From Paraburkholderia bryophila (GTDB lineage Bacteria > Pseudomonadota > Gammaproteobacteria > Burkholderiales > Burkholderiaceae): a stretch of DNA of 34,594 bases. Made by a program: the position numbers and the translations under genes. The DNA lies in assembly GCF_003269035.1 (NCBI RefSeq), contig NZ_QLTK01000048.1:1-34594 (forward strand). The letters run 5' to 3'. Below are positions 14,970 through 22,344 of the stretch, one piece after another. How positions within the stretch are numbered: position 1 is the stretch's first letter; each line of letters starts with the position of its first letter. The notes beneath the pieces are model-generated. The model saw only the letters and a program-made list of their open reading frames with translations. It was not told the origin of the DNA and ran no database searches.

Positions 14970-16658
14970 ATGAACAACCCGAAGCATATCGACCCGCGTC
15001 TCGATCCCACCCGCACCATCCGTGCTCCGCGCGGCGCGGAAAAGACCTGCAAGACCTGGATCGCGGAAGCGGCGTACCGGATGATCCAGAACAATCTGGA
15101 CCCGGAAGTCGCCGAGCATCCGCATGCGCTGGTCGTGTACGGCGGTATTGGCCGGGCCGCGCGCAACTGGAATTGTTTCGATCAGATCCTCGCGTCGCTG
15201 AAAGATCTGAATGAAGACGAAACCCTGCTGATCCAGTCGGGCAAGCCGGTCGGCGTGTTCCGCACGCATGCCGACGCGCCGCGCGTGCTGCTGGCAAATT
15301 CGAATCTGGTACCGCATTGGGCGACGTGGGAACACTTCCACGAACTCGACCGCAAGGGCCTGATGATGTACGGGCAGATGACGGCGGGTAGCTGGATCTA
15401 TATCGGCAGCCAGGGGATCGTACAGGGCACCTACGAGACCTTCTTCTCGGTGGCGAACCAGCATTTCAACGGCGACCCGAAAGGCCGCTGGATCCTCACC
15501 GGCGGTCTCGGCGGCATGGGCGGCGCGCAGCCGCTCGCGGCCACCATGGCAGGCTTCTCGATGATCGCGGTGGAATGCGACGAGACCCGTATCGACTTCC
15601 GTCTGAAGACGCGCTACGTCGATAAAAAAGCGCGGACGCTCGACGAAGCGCTCGCCATGCTCGACGCAGCGAAGCAGGCCGGCAAGCCGGTGTCGATCGG
15701 TCTGGTAGGCAATGCGGTCGACGTGTTCGCCGAATGCGTGGCGCGCGGCATCACGCCGGACTGCGTGACCGATCAGACCAGCGCGCACGATCCGATTCAC
15801 GGCTACCTGCCGCAAGGCTGGACGGTGGAAGATTGGCGCGAACGCATGAAGACCGCGCCTGACACCATCGTCACGCCGGCCAAGCAATCCATGGCCAGGC
15901 AGGTGCAAGCCATGCTGACGCTGCAGGAACGCGGCGCGGCCACGCTCGACTACGGCAACAACATTCGCCAGATGGCGCTGGAAATGGGCGTGGAAAACGC
16001 GTTCGATTTCCCGGGCTTCGTGCCGGCCTATATCCGCCCGCTGTTTTGCGAAGGCAAGGGCCCGTTCCGTTGGGTCGCGCTGTCGGGCGATCCGGAAGAT
16101 ATCTACAAGACCGACGCGAAGGTCAAGGAATTGATCCCCGACGATCCGCATCTGCACAACTGGCTCGACATGGCGCGCGAACGGATCGCGTTCCAGGGTC
16201 TGCCGGCGCGGATCTGCTGGGTCGGCGTAAAGGACCGTTATCGTCTGGGTCAGGCGTTCAATGAAATGGTCAGGAACGGTGAGCTGAAAGCGCCGATCGT
16301 GATCGGCCGCGACCACCTCGACACCGGCTCGGTGGCGAGCCCGAATCGCGAAACCGAATCGATGAAAGACGGCTCCGACGCAGTCAGCGACTGGCCGCTG
16401 CTCAACGCGCTGCTGAATACGGCAGGCGGCGCGTCGTGGGTGTCGCTGCATCATGGCGGCGGCGTCGGCATGGGCTTTAGCCAGCACTCAGGTGTGGTGA
16501 TCGTCGCGGACGGCACGGATGCCGCGAAGGAGCGCCTCGGCCGCGTGCTGTTCAACGATCCGGCGACCGGCGTGATGCGTCACGCGGATGCGGGTTATGA
16601 ACTCGCGCAGGAAACCGCACGCGAGGCGGGTCTGCATCTGCCGATGCTGGGCCGTTGA
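14970..16658 (+). CDS. hutU: Urocanate hydratase
   Basis: A 562-residue cytosolic enzyme that adds water to urocanate, giving 4-imidazolone-5-propionate, with tightly bound NAD as an electrophile. Seen are the Gly-rich NAD-binding stretch GGLGGMGGAQPLAATMAGF (about residues 174-192), the N-terminal AAYRMIQNNLDPEVAE block, and the catalytic Cys416 in GLPARICWVG. A C-terminal GGASWVSLHHGGGVGMGFS is also typical. Length matches the family (about 555-565). The hutD ATG lies 2 bp after the stop, so the two are likely coupled. Confidence 0.97.
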   Translation: MNNPKHIDPRLDPTRTIRAPRGAEKTCKTWIAEAAYRMIQNNLDPEVAEHPHALVVYGGIGRAARNWNCFDQILASLKDLNEDETLLIQSGKPVGVFRTHADAPRVLLANSNLVPHWATWEHFHELDRKGLMMYGQMTAGSWIYIGSQGIVQGTYETFFSVANQHFNGDPKGRWILTGGLGGMGGAQPLAATMAGFSMIAVECDETRIDFRLKTRYVDKKARTLDEALAMLDAAKQAGKPVSIGLVGNAVDVFAECVARGITPDCVTDQTSAHDPIHGYLPQGWTVEDWRERMKTAPDTIVTPAKQSMARQVQAMLTLQERGAATLDYGNNIRQMALEMGVENAFDFPGFVPAYIRPLFCEGKGPFRWVALSGDPEDIYKTDAKVKELIPDDPHLHNWLDMARERIAFQGLPARICWVGVKDRYRLGQAFNEMVRNGELKAPIVIGRDHLDTGSVASPNRETESMKDGSDAVSDWPLLNALLNTAGGASWVSLHHGGGVGMGFSQHSGVVIVADGTDAAKERLGRVLFNDPATGVMRHADAGYELAQETAREAGLHLPMLGR

Positions 16659-16660
16659 AC

Positions 16661-17317
16661 ATGGCTGACGTCGGCAGCATGGCCAGCGTCACGCTGATTC
16701 GCGGCGCCGACCTCGTGGCGGCGTCGTGGAAGAACGGCGGCGGCGTCACGCGTGAAGTGGCGGCAGTGCCCGAGCAGGCGGGACTCGATAGTTTCGTGTG
16801 GCGCGTGAGCATTGCCGATGTCGCGCAAGCGGGGCCGTTCTCGCGTTTCGCGGGCATCGATCGCACGCTCGTGCTGTTGTCCGGCGCGGGCATGATGCTC
16901 GATGAAATCGCCGAGCCGGGAAATGAGCGGGAGGGCGAAGCGGCATCGAGCGGCGTCGCAAATGTCGCGAAGACGCATGCGTTGACGCAGCCGCTCGACC
17001 TTGCGCGCTTCGCCGGCGAGACCGCGATCGACGCGCGCCTCGTCGACGGCGCCACGCGCGACTTCAATCTGATGGTGCGACGTGGCGCCGCGCGCGGCGA
17101 AGTCGAGGTCTGGCGCGGCACGACACAACACGCTTTATCCGCCGACGTCGTGTTGCTGTACTGCGCTGAAGGCGCCGTATCGGTGAGCCTCGGCGATGCG
17201 GCCGCGCAGCCGCTCGCCACCGGCGACACGCTGCGCGTCAACGCGCCGGACGCGCTGCACTGCGCGGTTCAAGGCGCGGGCGCCTTGCTCACAATCCGCC
17301 TCCACTACGAACGATGA
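16661..17317 (+). CDS. hutD: HutD family protein
   Basis: A 218-residue cupin-like protein of the HutD/Ves family. Recognisable pieces are the start SVTLIRGADLVAASWKNGGGVTREV (in two parts near residues 9-33), FVWRVSIADVAQAGPFSRFAGIDRTL (near 46-71), LVLLSGAGM and DFNLMVRRG. HutD occurs in many hut clusters of proteobacteria. It is not a pathway enzyme; work in Pseudomonas suggests it limits the upper level of hut expression. ATG 16661 follows the hutU stop by 2 bp; a TTG at 16655 and an ATG at 16679 are alternatives. An insert rich in Glu, Gly and Ala near residues 85-105 is not typical of the fold core. Confidence 0.88.
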   Translation: MADVGSMASVTLIRGADLVAASWKNGGGVTREVAAVPEQAGLDSFVWRVSIADVAQAGPFSRFAGIDRTLVLLSGAGMMLDEIAEPGNEREGEAASSGVANVAKTHALTQPLDLARFAGETAIDARLVDGATRDFNLMVRRGAARGEVEVWRGTTQHALSADVVLLYCAEGAVSVSLGDAAAQPLATGDTLRVNAPDALHCAVQGAGALLTIRLHYER

Positions 17318-17402
17318 CGACGTTTCGCGGGCCCGCGCCGCGATATCCAGGCGCGCGCACGCGAACCACCACAGACACGCAACGAGCTGCAACGAGCACG
17401 CG

Positions 17403-18614
17403 ATGAAGCAAACCGTCTGGCATCACCTGAAACTGTGCCCGCAGGGCAATCCTCACCATACGCTGTCCGACGCCGCGATCGCTGTCGAAGCCGGCCAGAT
17501 CGTCTGGCTCGGCACGGCTGCCGAACTCCCCGAGCAGTACGCCGCCTGGCCGCGCGAAGATCTGCACGGCGCCTGGGTCACGCCAGGGCTCGTGGATTGC
17601 CACACGCATCTGGTCTACGGCGGCCAGCGCGCGGATGAATTCGCGCAGCGGCTCGCGGGCGTCGGCTATGAAGAAATCGCGCGGCAGGGCGGCGGCATCG
17701 TCTCGACGGTGCGCGCCACGCGTGCCGCGGACGAAGCGTCGCTATTCGCGCAATCGGCTGCGCGGCTCGAACCGTTGCTCGCCGAAGGCGTGACGGCGAT
17801 CGAAATCAAATCCGGCTACGGCCTCGACCTCGCCAGCGAGCGCAAGATGTTGCGCGTCGCGCGTCAATTGGGCGAACGCTATCCGGTAACGGTCTATACG
17901 ACGTTTCTCGGCGCCCATGCGTTGCCGCCCGAATTCGCGGGCCGCGCTGACGCCTATATCGACGAAGTCTGCAACGCGATGCTGCCCGCGCTCGCCGACG
18001 AAGGTCTCGTCGACGCGGTCGACGTATTCTGCGAGCGCATCGGTTTTTCGCTGGAACAAAGCGAGCGCGTGTTCAACGCCGCGGAGCGTCACAAGCTGCC
18101 GGTGAAGATGCACGCCGAACAGTTGTCGAACGGTGGCGGCACGGCATTGGCCGCGCGCCATCGTGCGCTGTCCGCGGATCACCTCGAATTTCTCGACGAA
18201 GCCGGCATCGCCGCGATGAAAGCGTCCGGCACGGTTGCCGTGCTGCTGCCGGGCGCGTACTACTTCATCCGCGAGACGCAACTGCCGCCGCTGGATTTGC
18301 TGCGGCGCTACGAGGTGCCGATCGCGATCTCGACCGATAGCAATCCGGGCACGTCTCCCACCACGTCGCTGCTGCTGATGATGAACATGGCGACCACGCT
18401 GTTCCGCATGACCGTGCCCGAGGTGCTGCAAGGCGTGACCACGCATGCGGCGCGTGCGCTCGGCAAAGCCGACACGCACGGTTCGCTGGCGGTGGGGCGT
18501 GCGGCGGATTTCGCGGTGTGGTCGGTCGACTCGCTGGCCGAGCTGGTTTACTGGATTGGCCGTCCGTTGTGCGCGCGAGTGGTGCGCGCAGGCGAGACCG
18601 TTTATACCCGTTAA
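17403..18614 (+). CDS. hutI: Imidazolonepropionase
   Basis: A 403-residue metal-dependent amidohydrolase that opens the ring of imidazolone propionate to N-formimino-L-glutamate. The metal site starts with His67 and His69 in LVDCHTHLVYGG; further ligands are in the FLGAHALP and KMHAEQLSN segments and the Asp of STDSNPGTSPT. The block IEIKSGYGLDL is a family mark. Start 17403 gives the family N-terminus; the reading frame is open much further upstream into hutD but without homology. The gap to hutD is 85 bp, the largest inside the hutU-hutF part, and the ribosome-binding site is weak. Confidence 0.96.
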   Translation: MKQTVWHHLKLCPQGNPHHTLSDAAIAVEAGQIVWLGTAAELPEQYAAWPREDLHGAWVTPGLVDCHTHLVYGGQRADEFAQRLAGVGYEEIARQGGGIVSTVRATRAADEASLFAQSAARLEPLLAEGVTAIEIKSGYGLDLASERKMLRVARQLGERYPVTVYTTFLGAHALPPEFAGRADAYIDEVCNAMLPALADEGLVDAVDVFCERIGFSLEQSERVFNAAERHKLPVKMHAEQLSNGGGTALAARHRALSADHLEFLDEAGIAAMKASGTVAVLLPGAYYFIRETQLPPLDLLRRYEVPIAISTDSNPGTSPTTSLLLMMNMATTLFRMTVPEVLQGVTTHAARALGKADTHGSLAVGRAADFAVWSVDSLAELVYWIGRPLCARVVRAGETVYTR

Positions 18615-18645
18615 TACGCGCGTGAATTGAGCCAGGGCCTGAGAG

Positions 18646-20043
18646 ATGACACAAGTAAATCAATCGCTGTTCGCCGAGCACGCGTACCTGCCGGATGGTT
18701 GGCACCGCAACGTGTTGCTGGAGTGGGACGCAAGCGGCACGCTGACGGCAGTCACACCGGATACCTCGGCTGTACCTGCCGGCGTGCGCCAAGCCGTCGG
18801 TCCGGTGCTGCCTGGCATGCCGAACCTGCATTCGCACGCATTCCAGCGCGCGATGGCGGGCCTCACCGAATATCGCGCCGCATCTGGCGCAGGTGCCACC
18901 GACAACTTCTGGAGCTGGCGCGACCTGATGTACCGCTTCGCCGCCCGCATCACGCCGGAGGGCCTCGCCGCGGTCGCGCAGTGGCTGTACATCGAAATGC
19001 TGAAGGCGGGTTATACGTCGGTGTGCGAGTTTCACTACGTGCATCACACGACGGACGGCAGCCCCTACGCGAATCACGCTGAACTCGCGCAACGCGTGGT
19101 GGACGCGGCGTCGGCGAGCGGCATCGGCATGACGATGCTGCCGGTGCTGTACCAGTACAGCGGCTTCGGCTCGCGCGCGCCGCGCGAGGATCAGCAGCGC
19201 TTCATCAATACGCCGGAGAGTCTGCTCGATCTGCTCGGCACGTTGCGCGCAGCACGTCCTGAAAGCGCGGCGTTGCGCTACGGCGTGGCGCCGCATTCGT
19301 TGCGCGCGGTTTCGGCGGATTCGCTGCGTACGTTACTCGGCGGGATCGATGCGAACGCACCGGTTCACATCCACATCGCCGAACAGACCGCCGAGGTCGA
19401 CGCGTGCGTCGAAACCGAAGGTGCGCGCCCGGTGCAATGGCTGCTGGATCGCTTCGATGTCGACAGTCGCTGGTGCCTCGTGCACGCGACGCATGTCGAT
19501 GCGAACGAAACGCTCGCGCTCGCGAAAAGCGGTGCGGTAGCCGGTTTGTGTCTGACCACCGAGGCGAATCTCGGCGATGGCCTGTTCCCGGCGCAAGAGT
19601 ACCTGAACGCGCAAGGCCGCATCGGCATCGGCTCGGACAGCCATATCGGCGTCGACTGGCGTGCGGAATTGCGTCTGCTCGAATACGGCCAGCGTTTGAC
19701 GCGCCGGCAACGCAACGTGCTGGCGTCAGCGCAGTCCACGCATGTGGCAGACCGTTTGTTCGACGCCGCGCTCGACGGCGGCGCGCAGGCCACGGGCCGC
19801 GCGGTCGGCGCATTGCAGGCAGGCCGTCGCGCGGACTGGCTGGTGCTCGACGCGGACCACGCGAGCATCGCCGAACATGCGCCGGGCGCATGGCTGTCGG
19901 GCGTTGTATTCTGCGAGCATGGCGAAACGCCGGTGCGCGACGTCTATGCGGGCGGCGTGCAGGTGGTCGAGAACCGCCGGCATCGCGACGAAGAGGGCGC
20001 TTACGCGCGCTATCGCGTGGCGCTCGCCGATCTGCTCAAATGA
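18646..20043 (+). CDS. hutF: N-formimino-L-glutamate deiminase
   Basis: A 465-residue amidohydrolase that converts formiminoglutamate to N-formylglutamate and ammonia. Zinc ligands are expected at His62 and His64 of NLHSHAFQRAM, in VHIHIAEQ, in VHATHVD, and at the Asp of GIGSDSHIGVDW. The DNFWSWRDLMYRFA stretch is typical of the HutF group. Its presence together with hutG shows the five-step histidine pathway and not the direct HutG formiminoglutamase route. It follows hutI by 31 bp. Confidence 0.95.
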   Translation: MTQVNQSLFAEHAYLPDGWHRNVLLEWDASGTLTAVTPDTSAVPAGVRQAVGPVLPGMPNLHSHAFQRAMAGLTEYRAASGAGATDNFWSWRDLMYRFAARITPEGLAAVAQWLYIEMLKAGYTSVCEFHYVHHTTDGSPYANHAELAQRVVDAASASGIGMTMLPVLYQYSGFGSRAPREDQQRFINTPESLLDLLGTLRAARPESAALRYGVAPHSLRAVSADSLRTLLGGIDANAPVHIHIAEQTAEVDACVETEGARPVQWLLDRFDVDSRWCLVHATHVDANETLALAKSGAVAGLCLTTEANLGDGLFPAQEYLNAQGRIGIGSDSHIGVDWRAELRLLEYGQRLTRRQRNVLASAQSTHVADRLFDAALDGGAQATGRAVGALQAGRRADWLVLDADHASIAEHAPGAWLSGVVFCEHGETPVRDVYAGGVQVVENRRHRDEEGAYARYRVALADLLK

Positions 20044-20089
20044 CTGGCACACTGTCGCGAATCATCCCTCTCATCGATTCCGGACTGAC

Positions 20090-20902
20090 ATGACTGCATT
20101 GAACACTCCGCCGGTTGTCTCGCTGCATCGAGGCAGCTTGCCGTTGCTGATCTCGATCCCGCACATGGGCACGCAAATCCCGGCCGATATCGCCGCGACG
20201 ATGACGCCGGTCGCGCAACGTACCGACGATTGCGACTGGCACCTGGACCGCTTGTATGCGTTCGCGAAGCGCATGGGCGCGTCGATTCTCACGCCGTCAT
20301 ACGCGCGCTATGTGATCGACCTGAACCGCCCGCCTGACGGCGCGAATCTGTATCCGGGCCAGGACACCACGGGCTTGCTGCCGGTCGATACGTTCGACAA
20401 GGAGCCTTTGTATCTCGACGGCCATCTGCCCACCGACGCCGAAATCGCCTGTCGTCGCGAGACTTACTGGCAGCCGTATCACGACGCGCTGACGAACGAA
20501 CTGGCCGCGCTGAAAGCGCAGCATGGCAAGGTGTTGCTGTGGGAAGCGCATTCGATCCGCTCGCACGTGCCGCGTTTCTTCGAAGGTCGCTTGCCGGATT
20601 TCAATTTCGGCTCCTCGAACGGCGCGAGCGCGGCGGCGGGATTGGCCGAGGCATTGGCTGCCGTGGTCGAGCGGCACGGCGGCTATTCGGCGATCGCCAA
20701 TGGACGTTTCAAGGGCGGCTATATCACGCGTCATTACGGGCAGCCCTTGCAAGATGTGCACGCGGTGCAACTCGAGTTGTCGCAGATCACGTATATGCAG
20801 GAGCAGATGCCGTATGCGTATGACGAAACGCTCGCCGCGAAGATCGAGCCCTTGCTCGAAGCACTCGTGACGACCGCGCTGGACCACGTCAAGGCGGCGT
20901 GA
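20090..20902 (+). CDS. hutG: N-formylglutamate deformylase
   Basis: A 270-residue member of the N-formylglutamate amidohydrolase family, the last step that gives L-glutamate and formate. Family marks are LLISIPHMGTQIP (near residues 18-30), DCDWHLDRLY, SRYVIDLNRPPDG-like YARYVIDLNRPPDG, LLWEAHSIRSHVPRFFEG (with a His and Glu likely binding metal), NFGSSNG and GGYITRHYGQP. The ATG at 20090 comes 46 bp after hutF. It closes the hut cluster in this window; no histidine or urocanate transporter gene lies next to it, so uptake must be encoded elsewhere. Confidence 0.95.
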   Translation: MTALNTPPVVSLHRGSLPLLISIPHMGTQIPADIAATMTPVAQRTDDCDWHLDRLYAFAKRMGASILTPSYARYVIDLNRPPDGANLYPGQDTTGLLPVDTFDKEPLYLDGHLPTDAEIACRRETYWQPYHDALTNELAALKAQHGKVLLWEAHSIRSHVPRFFEGRLPDFNFGSSNGASAAAGLAEALAAVVERHGGYSAIANGRFKGGYITRHYGQPLQDVHAVQLELSQITYMQEQMPYAYDETLAAKIEPLLEALVTTALDHVKAA

Positions 20903-20976
20903 CGCTCGGCTTGACGCTCGATGTAACACACGCATCGCACCCGCGATTCAAACACTTCTTCCTTCTCCACGCGGTT

Positions 20977-21006
20977 CATGACGCGATGCCTTGCATCGCT
21001 GTCATG
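20977..21006. repeat. Long hairpin after the hut cluster
   Basis: CATGAC-GCGATGC (20977-20989) pairs with GCATCGC-TGTCATG (20993-21006) with one bulged base and a 3-nt loop, about 75 bp after hutG. No T run follows on either strand, so it is not a standard terminator, but it could protect the 3' end of the hut mRNA or act as a protein site. Apart from this and the terminator at 21143, 20903-21207 shows nothing gene-like. Confidence 0.55.
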
Positions 21007-21142
21007 TCCGCGTCGGCGCATACCTCGAAGGTGTAACAGCATGTGTCCGTGATTGCATGCTGCCGTTTTCGCGCAGAACGTATAGGGCGTCGCCGATGGC
21101 GACGTCACGGCCGCGTTTGCGCTGTCATGCATTCCGCGGCAT

Positions 21143-21170
21143 AAAAAAAGCCCCGCTCGTGACGGGGCTT
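21143..21170 (-). terminator. Rho-independent terminator of the His-rich peptide gene
   Basis: An 8-bp GC-rich stem (21148-21155 with 21163-21170) with a 7-nt loop, followed on the reverse strand by a run of seven T. It lies 37 bp past the stop of the small reverse-strand gene at 21208-21342 and may also stop read-through from hutG less efficiently. Confidence 0.85.
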
Positions 21171-21207
21171 CATCGATGCACGTGCGCCGCCGGGGCGCCG
21201 GACGCCG

Positions 21208-21342
21208 TTAGTGGCAGCGCTTTTCCCAATGATGATGGACGCGTACTTTGTGGCAGACCGGATGATGCTCGTAAGCCTGTGCGGGAGCGATCGCGCTCAA
21301 GGCTGCGACGGCGGCGGCAACGGAGAGGACAAATTTCTTCAT
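21208..21342 (-). CDS. Small His-rich exported peptide
   Basis: A 44-residue open frame, too short for usual gene-finding cut-offs but well supported. AAGGA lies 7 nt before the ATG, residues 1-23 form a standard Sec signal (Lys-Lys start, Val/Leu/Ala core, cleavage site APAQA), and a strong terminator follows. The mature part of about 21 residues contains seven His, including a HHHW motif, and two Cys (Cys30 and Cys43) in the arrangement VCHK and KRCH. It may bind metal or form a disulfide loop in the periplasm; this is inference. No family is recognised. It is transcribed away from the HTH-like gene to its right. Confidence 0.8.
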   Translation of the reverse strand: MKKFVLSVAAAVAALSAIAPAQAYEHHPVCHKVRVHHHWEKRCH

Positions 21343-21663
21343 TACAAAATCCTTAATTCAAGTGGTGGCGCTATCACTGCAGCACGACGCGTGCCGCAAC
21401 GAGTCCTTAGCATGCCACACCCTGCGCGACGGGCGTATGAACGCGTGATGAATCCGTCGGTCAATGAATAACGGCTCCGGCCGCAAGCCGTTAGCTGTGG
21501 CGGCTCACAGCGTTCACAGCGCGATGACGCGACATGACGTGTAATTTCCACAACGCCGTGCGGCATGCGATGTAACACAGGGATTGCTCCGCGCGCCGCA
21601 CAGCGACTACCCTTTCAAAACGATGACGCGTGCAAACGCGGCATCCCCACATCGGGCCATAAG
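21343..21663. other. Divergent intergenic region
   Basis: 321 bp between the His-rich peptide gene and the HTH-like gene, expected to hold both promoters. A perfect 8-bp inverted repeat TAACGGCT/AGCCGTTA (21469-21476 with 21486-21493) may be a regulatory site. No convincing open frame is seen here. Confidence 0.5.
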
Positions 21664-22344
21664 ATGGAAGACCCAGCGATGGAAGATTCCGACGAATTGC
21701 TGCTCCCGGTCTGGCGAGCGAACCTGGTGCTGTTGACCCGCGAGGTCGGTGCGGCGACCCGTCTCGCGCGCATGATGACCTTCTCCGCGAGCTATCTGAA
21801 ACTGATGTTGTCCGGCCAGCGCGAATTCAGCGAGGAATTCGTGCGCGGGATCGAAGCGGTCACGGGTTTGCCGAACGGCTGGATGAACGCGCCGCATGTC
21901 GAGCAGGACATTCCGCCCGCTGCGCGCGAAGCGATCGACAACGAACAGCCGCTCGCACGCTTTCGCGGCACCGCGCATCCGGTGCGGAAAAAGACCGTGC
22001 TGCGGCCGCCGGAACCGATTTTCGGCCAGCCGGCGGCGGCCAAACGCGTCGAGGAAGAAACGCTCGACGCCGAAGCCCACCGGCGCCAATTGCATCTACG
22101 CAAGGTGCGCGATCTGGCGATCCAGGACGTGCGGCGTTTCGAGCGGCACTTAAGCCATGCGCCGGTCGAACTGACGGCCTTGCGCGCGAAAGTGGAGGAC
22201 GTGATCGCCGCCGCCGATCTCGACGATCCGATCCAGGCCGATCTTGCCGGACGGCTGGAGCAGATCGAGAAGCATCGCCATTTGCTGTTGCGGCATGTGG
22301 AGCGCCTGCAGGCGTTGCTGGCGCAAATTGGCGAAGGCGAGTGA
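21664..22344 (+). CDS. Hypothetical HTH-like protein with helical C-terminus
   Basis: A 226-residue soluble protein with no family I can name. Residues of about 20-70 look like a helix-turn-helix of the Cro/CI sort: TREVGAATRLARMMTFSASYLKLMLSG, then FVRGIEAVTGLPNGWM. A linker rich in Pro and charged residues follows (about 80-125), and the C-terminal 100 residues are strongly helical and charged (LRKVRDLAIQDVRRFERHL and LEQIEKHRHLLLRHVERL), fitting a coiled coil. The start could be ATG 21664 or 21679; upstream codons from 21565 look non-coding. Its TGA overlaps a GTG start of the next gene (GTGA, 22341-22344), so the two may be coupled. Confidence 0.78.
   Translation: MEDPAMEDSDELLLPVWRANLVLLTREVGAATRLARMMTFSASYLKLMLSGQREFSEEFVRGIEAVTGLPNGWMNAPHVEQDIPPAAREAIDNEQPLARFRGTAHPVRKKTVLRPPEPIFGQPAAAKRVEEETLDAEAHRRQLHLRKVRDLAIQDVRRFERHLSHAPVELTALRAKVEDVIAAADLDDPIQADLAGRLEQIEKHRHLLLRHVERLQALLAQIGEGE

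Noticed and set aside
14949..16487. A 512-codon reverse frame inside hutU
   Set aside because: Shadow of hutU, which carries all catalytic and NAD-binding motifs.
20734..21132. Reverse frame across the end of hutG
   Set aside because: Mostly antisense to hutG with no family features; the region beyond hutG holds a hairpin instead.
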